Of a stretch of DNA of 64,000 nt, positions 1 to 15,300 are shown piece after piece (within the stretch, counting starts at the first letter, position 1; each line of letters starts with the position of its first letter). The position numbers and the translations under genes are program-made. The DNA comes from Flavobacterium sp. 1. Lineage in GTDB: Bacteria > Bacteroidota > Bacteroidia > Flavobacteriales > Flavobacteriaceae. The notes under the pieces were generated by a model. It saw only the letters and a program-made list of their open reading frames with translations, did not search any database and had not been told where the DNA came from. The stretch is taken from assembly GCF_002797935.1 (NCBI RefSeq), contig NZ_PGER01000001.1:4092001-4156000 (forward strand). Reading direction: 5' to 3'.

Positions 1-3000
1 TGCTATATCTGATCCGTTTACGGTATAAACGGCTCCGCCTGCCGGGATATCAAAATAAGGGGAAAGGTCAACTGTCAATGGAGAACCAACAAAACATTGT
101 GTCGCTATTGGTAAAGCTTTAACCGCTGGTGCCAAATCAAATGGAACTGCAATCGTTTTTATCTCAATACATCCATTAGCATCTTTTACATAAACATCCC
201 AAGATAAATCAGCAAGATTCGTATCTGCTGAAAGTACTGGATTGTTACTATAGGCGATTGGTGCTGGTGCTGCTGATTTTACAACTGCATAAGTATAAAC
301 TCCTGTGCCGCCGCTTACACCGCTTACAGTAATTTGTGAAATATCCTGTGTACAGTATACTTTGGATGCTCCAGCCGTATAAGCAATTGCTGCCGGTTCT
401 GATAACGTCACCGAGGCAAAGCTGGTACAAAGCGTAGTTTCATCGGTAACAGTCACTACATAAGTGCCTGCTCCAAGTGATGATAAATTAATTGTAGAGG
501 CTGTCTGTCCTGTCGTTACCGCTCCTCCATTAATATCATACTTATAGGTAGACGATGCAGATACTCCTGTAACTGTAAATGCTGCCGAACCATTAGTGTT
601 GGTCCCATTAGATGCATTACATGAAATTGCATTGGTTACTCCGCCCACTATAGCAATAGGCGTCACCGCTTTCACTGTGTATAATTCTTGATATGAACAG
701 CCATTAGCGTCCGTTACCTGGAAGGTGTAATCACCTACTGATAAGCCTGCAAACTGATTTCCTGTCTGTACAACTCCTGTTGGAACAGATGGCAGTATAG
801 TATAAGTCAAAGTCCCTACTCCTGTACCTGCTGCTGCATTTACTGTTACTGTACTTGTGGTACTGGCCAATGGTGCACAATAAATCGGTGTAGCCGTTAT
901 ACTGCCTGATGCTGGAGGATTTAATTTGAACACCGTTGTACTTCCTGTAACAATACAGCCGTTGCCGTCTTTAACAGAATAAGCAACTAACTGGTCGGAT
1001 CCATTATCATTAACCGTAATGTTATCCGTTGTGCTGTAACCAGTGCCGAAATCATAATAATACGGTAAAGTACCGCCAGTGGCAAGAACTTTTACATCCG
1101 TAGCAACATCACAGTTGGTTTTTACTGCAAATCCAGCTACTGAGGCTGATAAAACTGCCGGATTAGAAATAACTATTGCCGCTGCTGCTAATGAAGTACA
1201 TCCCTTAGCATCTGTAACTGTAACTGTATAAGAACCTATTGGCAATCCTGTATAGATTCCTGAAGCATCTCCTGTATGGTTCGTTCCTGATAATGCATAA
1301 GTATAAGGCGCAATTCCGTTAGAAGCTGTGATAGTCAAACTTGCATCTGTGCTTCCTATACAGCTTACATTAACTTGTGCCGTTGTGAAAGCTGGAACTG
1401 TTTTTGGCGTTACAATAACATCATTGGATTCCGCCTGACAGCCCTGACTGTCTGTTACCCTGAATTTATAAGTACCTGCCAAAGCATAAGTGTTTGGAGA
1501 ACTTGCAGCAACATAAGGATTTCCATTGTAGGAAACCTCATAAGCCGTATAAGAACTGCTGCCGTCTTTAGCCGTAAAACTAATAACTGCATCTGCAATA
1601 CATGTCAGATCGCTTACCAGAACAGCATCAATCTGAAGCTGTGGATTTACTGTATAAGGAGTCGTAACTGTACAGCCGTTGGCATCTCTTACTCCAAAAA
1701 CATAAGTGCCAGAGGCATTTAATACTGCATTTGAACCTGCTATATCTGATCCGTTTACGGTATAAACGGCTCCGCCTGCCGGGATATCAAAATAAGGGGA
1801 AAGGTCAACTGTCAATGGAGAACCAACAAAACATTGTGTCGCTATTGGTAAAGCTTTAACCGCTGGTGCCAAATCAAATGGAACTGCAATCGTTTTTATC
1901 TCAATACATCCATTAGCATCTTTTACATAAACATCCCAAGATAAATCAGCAAGATTCGTATCTGCTGAAAGTACTGGATTGTTACTATAGGCGATTGGTG
2001 CTGGTGCTGCTGATTTTACAACTGCATAAGTATAAACTCCTGTGCCGCCGCTTACACCGCTTACAGTAATTTGTGAAATATCCTGTGTACAGTATACTTT
2101 GGATGCTCCAGCCGTATAAGCAATTGCTGCCGGTTCTGATAACGTCACCGAGGCAAAGCTGGTACAAAGCGTAGTTTCATCGGTAACAGTCACTACATAA
2201 GTGCCTGCTCCAAGTGATGATAAATTAATTGTAGAGGCTGTCTGTCCTGTCGTTACCGCTCCTCCATTAATATCATACTTATAGGTAGACGATGCAGATA
2301 CTCCTGTAACTGTAAATGCTGCCGAACCATTAGTGTTGGTCCCATTAGATGCATTACATGAAATTGCATTGGTTACTCCGCCCACTATAGCAATAGGCGT
2401 CACCGCTTTCACTGTGTATAATTCTTGATATGAACAGCCATTAGCGTCCGTTACCTGGAAGGTGTAATCACCTACTGATAAGCCTGCAAACTGATTTCCT
2501 GTCTGTACAACTCCTGTTGGAACAGATGGCAGTATAGTATAAGTCAAAGTCCCTACTCCTGTACCTGCTGCTGCATTTACTGTTACTGTACTTGTGGTAC
2601 TGGCCAATGGTGCACAATAAATCGGTGTAGCTGTCATACTGCCTGATGCTGGAGGATTTAATTTGAACACCGTTGTACTTCCTGTAACAATACAGCCGTT
2701 GCCGTCTTTAACAGAATAAGCAACTAACTGGTCGGATCCATTATCATTAACCGTAATGTTATCCGTTGTGCTGTAACCAGTGCCGAAATCATAATAATAC
2801 GGTAAAGTACCGCCAGTGGCAAGAACTTTTACATCGGTAGCAACATCACAGTTGGTTTTTACTGCAAATCCAGCTACTGAGGCTGATAAAACTGCCGGAT
2901 TAGAAATAACTATTGCCGCTGCTGCTAATGAAGTACATCCCTTAGCATCTGTAACTGTAACTGTATAAGAACCTATTGGCAATCCTGTATAGATTCCTGA

Positions 3001-6000
3001 AGCATCTCCTGTATGGTTCGTTCCTGATAATGCATAAGTATAAGGCGCAATTCCGTTAGAAGCTGTGATAGTCAAACTTGCATCTGTGCTTCCTATACAG
3101 CTTACATTAACTTGTGCCGTTGTGAAAGCTGGAACTGTTTTTGGCGTTACAATAACATCATTGGATTCCGCCTGACAGCCCTGACTGTCTGTTACCCTGA
3201 ATTTATAAGTACCTGCCAAAGCATAAGTGTTTGGAGAACTTGCAGCAACATAAGGATTTCCATTGTAGGAAACCTCATAAGCCGTATAAGAACTGCTGCC
3301 GTCTTTAGCCGTAAAACTAATAACTGCATCTGCAATACATGTCAGATCGCTTACCAGAACAGCATCAATCTGAAGCTGTGGATTTACTGTATAAGGAGTC
3401 GTAACTGTACAGCCGTTGGCATCTCTTACTCCAAAAACATAAGTGCCAGAGGCATTTAATACTGCATTTGAACCTGCTATATCTGATCCGTTTACGGTAT
3501 AAACGGCTCCGCCTGCCGGGATATCAAAATAAGGGGAAAGGTCAACTGTCAATGGAGAACCAACAAAACATTGTGTCGCTATTGGTAAAGCTTTAACCGC
3601 TGGTGCCAAATCAAATGGAACTGCAATCGTTTTTATCTCAATACATCCATTAGCATCTTTTACATAAACATCCCAAGATAAATCAGCAAGATTCGTATCT
3701 GCTGAAAGTACTGGATTGTTACTATAGGCGATTGGTGCTGGTGCTGCTGATTTTACAACTGCATAAGTATAAACTCCTGTGCCGCCGCTTACACCGCTTA
3801 CAGTAATTTGTGAAATATCCTGTGTACAGTATACTTTGGATGCTCCAGCCGTATAAGCAATTGCTGCCGGTTCTGATAACGTCACCGAGGCAAAGCTGGT
3901 ACAAAGCGTAGTTTCATCGGTAACAGTCACTACATAAGTGCCTGCTCCAAGTGATGATAAATTAATTGTAGAGGCTGTCTGTCCTGTCGTTACCGCTCCT
4001 CCATTAATATCATACTTATAGGTAGACGATGCAGATACTCCTGTAACTGTAAATGCTGCCGAACCATTAGTGTTGGTCCCATTAGATGCATTACATGAAA
4101 TTGCATTGGTTACTCCGCCCACTATAGCAATAGGCGTCACCGCTTTCACTGTGTATAATTCTTGATATGAACAGCCATTAGCGTCCGTTACCTGGAAGGT
4201 GTAATCACCTACTGATAAGCCTGCAAACTGATTTCCTGTCTGTACAACTCCTGTTGGAACAGATGGCAGTATAGTATAAGTCAAAGTCCCTACTCCTGTA
4301 CCTGCTGCTGCATTTACTGTTACTGTACTTGTGGTACTGGCCAATGGTGCACAATAAATCGGTGTAGCTGTCATACTGCCTGATGCTGGCGGATTTAATT
4401 TGAACACCGTTGTATTTCCTGTAACAATACAGCCGTTGCCGTCTTTAACAGAATAAGCAACTAACTGGTCGGATCCATTATCATTAACCGTAATACTATC
4501 AGCGGTGCTGTAACCAGTGCCGAAATCATAATAATACGGTAAAGTACCGCCAGTGGCAAGAACTTTTACATCCGTAGCAACATCACAGTTGGTTTTTACT
4601 GCAAATCCAGCTACTGAGGCTGATAAAACTGCCGGATTAGAAATAACTATTGCCGCTGCTGCTAATGAAGTACATCCCTTAGCATCTGTAACTGTAACTG
4701 TATAAGAACCTATTGGCAATCCTGTATAGATTCCTGAAGCATCTCCTGTATGGTTCGTTCCTGATAATGCATAAGTATAAGGCGCAATTCCGTTAGAAGC
4801 TGTGATAGTCAAACTTGCATCTGTGCTTCCTATACAGCTTACATTAACTTGTGCCGTTGTGAAAGCTGGAACTGTTTTTGGCGTTACAATAACATCATTG
4901 GATTCCGCCTGACAGCCCTGACTGTCTGTTACCCTGAATTTATAAGTACCTGCCAAAGCATAAGTGTTTGGAGAACTTGCAGCAACATAAGGATTTCCAT
5001 TGTAGGAAACCTCATAAGCCGTATAAGAACTGCTGCCGTCTTTAGCCGTAAAACTAATAACTGCATCTGCAATACATGTCAGATCGCTTACCAGAACAGC
5101 ATCAATCTGAAGCTGTGGATTTACTGTATAAGGAGTCGTAACTGTACAGCCGTTGGCATCTCTTACTCCAAAAACATAAGTGCCAGAGGCATTTAATACT
5201 GCATTTGAACCTGCTATATCTGATCCGTTTACGGTATAAACGGCTCCGCCTGCCGGGATATCAAAATAAGGGGAAAGGTCAACTGTCAATGGAGAACCAA
5301 CAAAACATTGTGTCGCTATTGGTAAAGCTTTAACCGCTGGTGCCAAATCAAATGGAACTGCAATCGTTTTTATCTCAATACATCCATTAGCATCTTTTAC
5401 ATAAACATCCCAAGATAAATCAGCAAGATTCGTATCTGCTGAAAGTACTGGATTGTTACTATAGGCGATTGGTGCTGGTGCTGCTGATTTTACAACTGCA
5501 TAAGTATAAACTCCTGTGCCGCCGCTTACACCGCTTACAGTAATTTGTGAAATATCCTGTGTACAGTATACTTTGGATGCTCCAGCCGTATAAGCAATTG
5601 CTGCCGGTTCTGATAACGTCACCGAGGCAAAGCTGGTACAAAGCGTAGTTTCATCGGTAACAGTCACTACATAAGTGCCTGCTCCAAGTGATGATAAATT
5701 AATTGTAGAGGCTGTCTGTCCTGTCGTTACCGCTCCTCCATTAATATCATACTTATAGGTAGACGATGCAGATACTCCTGTAACTGTAAATGCTGCCGAA
5801 CCATTAGTGTTGGTCCCATTAGATGCATTACATGAAATTGCATTGGTTACTCCGCCCACTATAGCAATAGGCGTCACCGCTTTCACTGTGTATAATTCTT
5901 GATATGAACAGCCATTAGCGTCCGTTACCTGGAAGGTGTAATCACCTACTGATAAGCCTGCAAACTGATTTCCTGTCTGTACAACTCCTGTTGGAACAGA

Positions 6001-6372
6001 TGGCAGTATAGTATAAGTCAAAGTCCCTACTCCTGTACCTGCTGCTGCATTTACTGTTACTGTACTTGTGGTACTGGCCAATGGTGCACAATAAATCGGT
6101 GTAGCCGTTATACTGCCTGATGCTGGAGGATTTAATTTGAACACCGTTGTACTTCCTGTAACAATACAGCCGTTGCCGTCTTTAACAGAATAAGCAACTA
6201 ACTGGTCGGATCCATTATCATTAACCGTAATGTTATCCGTTGTGCTGTAACCAGTACCGAAATCATAATAATACGGTAAAGTACCGCCAGTGGCAAGAAC
6301 TTTTACATCGGTAGCAACATCACAGTTGGTTTTTACTGCAAATCCAGCTACTGAGGCTGATAAAACTGCCGG
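1..6372 (-). repeat. Tandem array A in sprB: 1,737-bp unit, 3.67 copies in window
   Basis: Copies run 1-1737, 1738-3474, 3475-5211 and 5212 to about 6372, and the array continues beyond the left edge. The period is 579 codons, so reading frame is kept. Copies differ at only a handful of bases, for example near 895/2630/4370/6105 and 1098/2835/4572/6309. One unit encodes seven Ig-like modules. Identity stops sharply at about 6372. Confidence 0.97.
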
Positions 6373-9300
6373 CTCTGTTATTACTTTTGTAGCAATCGCA
6401 GAAATACATCCAATTGCATCTGCAATTTTAATATCATAAGAACCAGCAACTAATCCTGCGAATACATTATTTGAAACTTGTACTATCGGGATGCCAGCAA
6501 TTGGTGCTGTTTGCGTAACTGTATAAGTATAGGGACCAACTCCTATCAATGAATTTATATTTACCTGCATCGTTGCACTTCCTCCTGTACACAATATTGG
6601 TAGAATAATTGGAGTTGAAACGATTACAGGCGGCAGTGGTGTTGATACATTAAACACTTCACTAGTTACACTACAAGTATTGCTATCAGTAACTTTGAAA
6701 ACATACGTTCCAATAGTACTTGTTGTATAAGGTGAAGTAATTGGATTAAATCCTCCTCCATTAATATTTACTGCGTAAGTGTACGCTGGATTTCCATCAG
6801 CACCAGTCAAAGTAAATTGAGCACCTGTGATAGGCATAGCCGCACAAGTGATATCCTTATCTTGAACAACATTTAGAGTCAAAGGTTTATATACTGTAGT
6901 TGAAGTTGCACTTGTTGCTGTACAACCATTTCCATCTTTTATAGTAACAGTATAAACTTCTGAAGCCAATGTTGGTACTGGAACCGTAAATGTGTATGTT
7001 GTACCTGCGCTAGCAAAGAAATTAGTCCCATCAATGCTAAAACTTAATGGTGCTACTCCAGTTCCTGTAGCAGTAAAACTATAGTTTCCATTAGCTGTAC
7101 ATTGATTACTAGCCAAAGTTGGTATTGTTACTGTTGGAGTATCATCTTTGGTTATAGTAATTGTGGTCATCGCAGTACAATTATTTGCGTCTTTGATGTG
7201 TACATCAACCAACCAAGTCATTCCTAATCCTGCTACTACACCATTAGTTAAAGTGGTAGTGTCTATAGAGGCTACATTAGAATAAGTACCAACTCCAGTA
7301 CCATTCTGAACAATAGAATATGTATAACTTGGTGTTCCTCCTACTGGAGACATAGTAAGTAGAGAAACGCCATCAATACAATTTACATTACTTGCTATAG
7401 CACTAATACCTAACGATGCTGGTTCAGTAATAGTGACCGATTTAGTTATCTCACAAAATGTTGTGTTATCAATAATTTTTACATCATATTGCCCTTTTAC
7501 AAGACCTGTTAAGGTAACAACATCACCTGCAGTCGTTTTCGTGAATGGTAAAACTCCTGGACTTGTTGCAACAGTAGATGTAAATGCTCCCGAAGCAAAT
7601 AAATCACTTACAGTAAATGTAGCACTACCATTTGTACCACCAATACAGCTTACGTTAGCAACAACTTGCTCAAGTAATTGTAAAGTTGGTAATTTTGGTA
7701 CGGTATACAATTCTTCATCAATACAACCATTATTGTCAGTTATACTGAACACATAATCACCAGCAGATAATCCTGAATATACACCAGAAGTATCACCAGA
7801 AGTATTTATTGTAGGTCCAGACACAATTTTAAATGCTAATGGAGCAATACCATTAGTATGATTTACAGTTACATCGCTTAACAATGTAGGGCAAGTCATT
7901 TGCGTATGACTAAATCCAGTAATTACTGGTGGATCTAATGCATCAATAACTTTAGATTGCATTGGTGTTGCACAACCATTGGCATCTTTTACAATAATAT
8001 TATAAGTAGCCGCGATTGTTGTAGTATAAATGTTGTTTGATGAATAGTTTGCACCATTATCAAAACTATACTCTAATGCTCCTGTGCCTCCACTTGCAGT
8101 AACCGTTATGGTAGCTGTATTTGGAATATTTCCTAAGCCACAAGACATTTGGACAGCAGCAATACCTGATATCACAATTGGAGCAGGATCATTTATATCA
8201 ATATTTTTTGTAGCAGAGCAATTATTTGAATCCGTTACAGTAACATTATAATTACCGGCTGGTAAGGCAAGCGGTGTTGCAGAATAATCAACGGAAGTAC
8301 CTGTATTTACAATTGTATAAGGATTATAAACCCCTGTTCCTCCAGTAGTTGACATAGTAACTGTTCCGTTTGAAGCGCCCACACATAAAGCATCGGTTGG
8401 AGTAACAGTTAAGTTAATAGGAACTAGAACATCAACATGCATAATTGTTGTAGCTGTACAAGTTCCATCAGTAACTTCAAAAGTATAATTTCCAGCATCT
8501 AACCCAGTAAAAATACCAGATGCTGCACCTGTTGTATTTATAGTTGTACCTGCTGTAATTGTGTAGGCGTAAGTAGCAGGAAGAACAGTATTACCACCCG
8601 TTGCTTTAACTGTAACTGCTGCATTAGGTGAAGCCGTGATACAATCAAGTCCTTTTGTTAATGTTGGAGTCAGAGTTAATTGATCTTTTACTATATATGG
8701 ACTTGAAGCCGTACAACCATTACCGTCTTTAACATTCAAAGTATAAGAACCTGGAGTCAAAGCAAATGAAGCAGAATTACCATAAGATCCAATACTTGCG
8801 CCATTATCTACACTATACGTTACAGGACCCAAAATAGTAGGATTTGTTGCAATAGTTACAGTAATAGCTGTTCCTGTATAACATGCAGATGAAGGCGTCA
8901 CAGATGTAATTGCAGGAACTACGTCTGAATCTAAAGTAATATCAAAATACTTAACACAACCATACGCATCTTTTGCATAAACAGTATAATTACCAGCATT
9001 TCTATTGAACGTGTTAGTAGTTAACCAGCCTCCAGAAAGTGCTGTTGGCACAGATGCAGGTGCTACTGGAGCTGATAATAATTGGTAAGTATATGGTCCT
9101 GTACCATCTTTGGCGGCTGCACTTATAACACCTGAAGCAGGATTACAATTTGCTTTTTTAACCACAGTGGCAGATACTGATAATAAATTTAATGATTCTG
9201 CAATACTAAATTTTGGAGTCGTTATACTACAACCTGCATTAGTTGCACCTGCAGCCTCTTTTATTAAAACATAATAAGTTCCTACAGGCAAATTACCAAT

Positions 9301-12300
9301 ATTATTTATTGGTAAATTGCCAGTTGCAGGCACAGTACCTGTCCCTGTAATTGCAGGAATAAGAGACTTTAAGGTAATAGCGTCAAATATCTCATAAGTA
9401 ATATCTGTAGAAGCTGGATACGTGCTTGTTACAACAAACGAAACGGTTCCGTTAGTATCTCCTTTACACGGGATATTATTAGAGCTCGAAATACTGCTCG
9501 TTAAAGTTGAATTAGTTGGTATTAAAGAAGTTGAAGGACTTGTAAAATAACAACCTGTTAAACTATCATAAATAACGAAAGTATAAGAAACACCTGGTGT
9601 TAAATTAGTAAAAGTCGCTTTTTTACTTCCCGAAGAAGATTCTGGCAACCAACTTCCTGCAGGATAAACTTGAGGAGTACCTGTATATATTTGGAAAAAG
9701 AAAGGACCAGGACCAGTTAAATTGAGTGACGTAGCGCCAACTGCTACAGTTGCAGAACCACCCGTTGTACAATTTGCTGGTGGTGAGGTAACTGTAACAT
9801 CCAAATCTTTAACGTCAGAAGCTACCAAAAGATCTGGCATAACAACAGCCGTACAACCTTTTGAATCTTTAACTATAACATGATAAAGTCCCGGATCTAC
9901 TACATTAAAGACGACAGTTCCTCCAGTTTGACCAAGTGCAGATTTAGCATAAAACTTACCAGTGATAAAATAATCATATGGTCCAGTCCCGCCAGTAACC
10001 CCAACAATTGTAACAGAACCTTTGGATATTCCTCCACCTGCACACGTTATTGGATCGGCTTTAGAAATAATTGCAATAGGATTTGGCTCAGTAATAATAA
10101 TATCTTCTGTATCTGTACAACCTTTAGCATCGGTAACTGTTACTCTATAAGTACCAGCAGTTAAACCAGAGGTTTGTGTACCATAATCAAAAATTGGTGT
10201 TGAAATCCTTTTTATGTTAAATACAAAAGGTGCTAATCCTTTTGAATTGTCCATGGTAATTTTTATAGCAGCAGTTGCTTCTCCATTACAATTAATCAAT
10301 CCAGTTTGTGTTAAACCAACTGTTCCAGCTATTGCTGTATCGTCAATTTCAGGATTTACAGGTGTTGTTACTAATAATGCATTTGTTTTTACAGGACAAT
10401 TTTTACTGTCTGTAACTTCAAAACTATAATTTCCTGCCACACTAAATGTTTCTGTAAAAGTAGAAGTCATAATACCTGTCACAACTGACCCAACTGCTAC
10501 GGCACCATCATAAATTTGATACTTAAACGGCGCTGTCCCATTTGTTAAATTAACAGTAATTGAGGCATCTATTGTTGGAGTTGCAGTACAAGTAATGTCT
10601 TTATTCAAAATTGCAGTAGCTGATAATTGCTTATCAACAATATAATTTTTAAAATCAGTACAATTGTTAGCGTCTTTAATACCCAATACATAAGTTCCAG
10701 CAGCAGTAATACTATAAGTATTTCCAGCTATCGCAGCACCGTTGACAGAGTAAGTTAAAGCTCCTGTTCCGCTTCCCGTAAGAGTAATAGTGAACGGAGT
10801 TCCTGTAAAACATTGTTGAGCTGGTAAATTTATAACCCCTCCAGCATCTTTTACGATAGTTATAGGTGATGCTAATTGCGTAACACAACCATTAGCATCT
10901 TTTACCCAACCATACCAAGTAGGAGTTGCTGGATCTAAATCTGCAGTATTTTTATTTAAAATATAATCTCCTGTCAAAGGCGTTGTTGCAGTGCTTATAA
11001 AAGCATAACTATAAGGAGATTTTCCACCGCCAGCAGTTACAGCAACTTTTGATAAGAGTTGGATACAATTAGCATTTTTATTAGATGTTAATACTAAAGT
11101 TAAAGCTGGAGTCTCAGTTATAGTAAATGAAACATCATTAAAACAAGCAGTAGTATTATCAGTAACTCTTAGTGTGTATGAACCTTTAACTAATCCTGTT
11201 ACATCAACTGTACTTCCTGTTTGAGTAACAGTTCCTGAACCAGCTGTCAATGTAGCCGTATATGTTCCTGTAAATCCAGAAACAGTGATTTTTGCTGAAC
11301 CTGTGTTAGCTCCATTACATTTCACATCAACTTGAGACAATAAAGAAGCTGCAATGTTAACAACTGGTTTTACAGTATAAGACTGACTAGCAGTACAACC
11401 ATTATTATCAGTAACTTTAAAAACATAAGTACCTGATATCAAGCCAGAATATACTCCATTAATATTACCCATATTACTAGCCATTGGACCAGAAACAAGC
11501 GTGTAAGTTAATGGAAGAACTCCAGTACCAGTAGTTGCTACAACAGTAACTGTACTAGTTGTTTTTGCTGCTGGAGCACAGAAAATTGTAGTTCCAGTAA
11601 TAGGCTCTAATGTTGGTGGGTTTAATGGTGCAATAATTTGTGAGGTCAACGATTGTGTACAATTATTACTGTCTTTCATAACAACAGTTACCGTTCCAGC
11701 TATACTTGTAGTATAAGAAGCTGTACTAGAAAAAGCCCCTCCATTAAAACTGTATTGATAACCACCTGAACCACCAGTTGGCAAAGTAACCGAAACAGTT
11801 GCACCAACGGTTGTATTATTAACACCACATGCTAAAGAAGTCGTATTTACCGTAGCACTTAAAGCTGTTGGGTTTGCCAATGTAATAGCAATTGTAGCAG
11901 TACATCCTTTGCTGTCTGTTAAAAGAACATCATAAGTTCCTGCATTTAAACCACTCGCCGTTGCCGCAGTCGAAACTGTCGTAGCACCTTTTTTGATCAA
12001 ATACGTAAATGGTGCTAATCCTGTAGGGCTTGTTATATTTATAACACCATTACTACCTCCAATACAACTAATTTGTGTTTCATTATGGCTGAAAGCTGGT
12101 GTAGTTTTTGGCGTTATAGTAATTATATTTGATACTGACTTACAGCCCGCATTATCAGTAACTCTAAATTGGTAATCGCCTGCCGTTGCTGTTGCAAAAG
12201 GAGAAGTTACTGCAGTCCATGCTCCTGCTCCATTAAATTGCATTTCATAAGCAGTATAAGGAGTTGTTCCTCCCAAAGCTACAAATGTAATTTGAGCACT

Positions 12301-15300
12301 ACCAATACAATCTAAATCTTTTACTCTTGTTGCAGAGATAATCAATTCTGGTTTAACTAAATATGTTGCCGTTGCAACACAACCATTCGCATCTTTTGCA
12401 ACAATTGTATATGTTCCACTACCAGTCACATTATAATTTGTTCCAGTTATTGCAGTTCCGTTTACGGTATACGTGTGAATTCCTGTACCAAGATTGAAGA
12501 ATGTACTTAAATCTATCGCTGTAGATGATAAAGCTACAAAACACAATGCTGCCGGAGCTGGAGATTTTACACTTGGTGACGCATCTCTAATAATTCCTTT
12601 ATTAAATGGTCCTGCAATACAACCATTTTGATCCATTACATACACATCCCACGATAAATCAGATTGTGTTGCACCAGTGTTAATTGTTGTATTTGATGTT
12701 GAAAAAGCAGCTGGAAGAGGCGTTCCACTTCCTGCAAGAACATACGCATATTTATAATTTAATACTCCACCAGTAGCAGTAACCACAATATCCGAAATAG
12801 ATTGGTTACAGTTTACATTAGATGCTGTAACTCCAGTAATTAAAATAGCCGTTGCTGGATTTATCGTTACCGAAGCGGTATTAGAGATACAGTCTGTTGT
12901 TTTATCAGTAACTATAAAAGTATAAGCGCCAGATCCTAAGCCGGTTACTTTTACCACATCTCCTGTCTGTGTAACTGTCCCTGAATTTGGACTTAACGCA
13001 TATGTGAAATTACCTGAACTGCTCGCGCCTGTTACTGTAAATGTTGCTGTGCCGTCTGTTGAACCAAAACATTTAACATCAGTCTTAACTCCTGAAACAG
13101 CTATAACCGCAGCTGGAGCTATCGACGTTGATGCCTGTTTGGTACATCCATTGGCATCTTTTATTTCAAATGTATAATTGCCTGATGTCAGTCCTGTAAA
13201 TGTCCCGCTTGAAGCACCCGTAGTATTTATTGTCGGTCCTGAAACTATTGTATAAGTAAATGGTGCTGTCCCTGTTCCAACTGCTGGAGTAAGCGTAATG
13301 CTCGTTGTAGTAAATCCAGGCTTGCACGTAATGGCGGCCGGTGCTGAAAAATTAATCCCTGTCGGAGGATTTAATTTTTTAACGATAATGTCCTGTGAAA
13401 CTGTTATACAGTCATTAGCGTCTTTTACTTGGTAAGCTATCGTTTGGTCTGAAATCCCGTTGTCATTTACAACATAAGTGTTAACTCCAGTAAATGCGCC
13501 TCCTTTGAAACTATAGGTATAAGGCCCTGTACCGTCATGTCCGGTAACAGTAACCGTAGTGGCGGCGCTGCAGGTTATCGTAGCCGGAGCAACTGCCGTA
13601 GCCGATAAGGCAACTGCAGGCTCTGTAATTGTAACTGCAGTGGATGCAGATGTACAGCCCAAGGCATCGGTAATCACAATATCATAAGTCCCCGCAGTTA
13701 AGTTTGTAGTCACTGCTGTTGTAGAAACTGGTGCGCCAGCTTTGGTTACGCTGTATGTATAAGGTGCTTTTCCTGATGTTGGCGTAATGCTGATGCTTCC
13801 TGTGGCATCATTTTTACATTTTACGTCTACTTTGGTAGTGCTTAAGGTTAAAACTGTCGCTTTTACTGTAACAATAACGTCTGTTGAAAAAGCCTGGCAC
13901 GCTGGTACAGCTGAGTCAGTAACCCTGAATCTGTATGTTCCGGCTGTTGCCGTAACATAAGGGTTCGTTGTCGCTGCATAAGTAGCACCGCCATCGGATG
14001 AAACAGCATAAATATAAGCTCCCGTACCGCCGTTTGCCGACAGATTAATTGTCGTGTTTGGAGTACAAGTGGTGTCTGCAGCAGGTGAAGCAGTTAGGGT
14101 CAATTGCGGTGCAACTGTATAAGGCGTAGATGCCACACAGCCAAATCCGTCTTTTAAATATAAGGTATAGCTTCCCGGCGTTAAGCTGAATACTGCGCTT
14201 GCCTGGTAAGTTATGCCGTCTTTACTGTACGTTAATGAGCCTGTTCCGCTTCCTGTAACGGTAACCGAAATCGGAGTGCCTGTATAGCACTGTGATGCCG
14301 GAGTATTGATCGTCGGCATGCTCTCTGTACCAATTGTAACAGTCTGTTTAACCGTACAGTCATTAGCATCTTTAACATAAACGTCAATGCTGTGGGTTAA
14401 AACTGCCGTGTCCACTGTAATGCCTGTTCCATAGGCTGTACTTGGCCCTGCCGACGGACTTGACGCATAAGCATACGTATAGCCTGGTGATCCGCCTGTT
14501 ATCACTGAAAAAGTTAAGGTCGAAACTGTCGTTTTACAATTCGTGTTTGATCCCGAAACTGTATAATTTATAGCCGTTGCTGGATTTATCGTTACCGAAG
14601 CAGTATTAGAGATACAGTCTGTTGTTTTATCAGTAACTATAAAAGTATAAGCGCCAGATCCTAAGCCGGTTACTTTTACCACATCTCCTGTCTGTGTAAC
14701 TGTCCCTGAATTTGGACTTAACGCATATGTGAAATTACCTGAACTGCTCGCGCCTGTTACTGTAAATGTTGCTGTGCCGTCTGTTGAACCAAAACATTTA
14801 ACATCAGTCTTAACTCCTGAAACAGCTATAACCGCAGCTGGAGCTATCGACGTTGATGCCTGTTTGGTACATCCATTGGCATCTTTTATTTCAAATGTAT
14901 AATTCCCAGATAGCAAGCCTGAAAATGTCCCGCTTGAAGCACCCGTAGTATTTATTGTCGGTCCTGAAACTATTGTATAAGTAAATGGTGCTGTCCCTGT
15001 TCCAACTGCTGGAGTAAGCGTAATGCTCGTTGTAGTAAATCCAGGCTTGCACGTAATGGCGGCCGGTGCTGAAAAATTAATCCCTGTCGGAGGATTTAAT
15101 TTTTTAACGATAATGTCCTGTGAAACTGTTATACAGTCATTAGCGTCTTTTACTTGGTAAGCTATCGTTTGGTCTGAAATCCCGTTGTCATTTACAACAT
15201 AAGTGTTAACTCCAGTAAATGCGCCTCCTTTGAAACTATAGGTATAAGGCCCTGTACCGTCATGTCCGGTAACAGTAACCGTAGTGGCGGCGCTGCAGGT

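Noticed and set aside
1375..5196. Repeated plus-strand ORFs of 115 codons at 1375, 3112 and 4849
   Set aside because: Cys- and Ser-rich shadows inside array A of sprB, repeated only because the array repeats.
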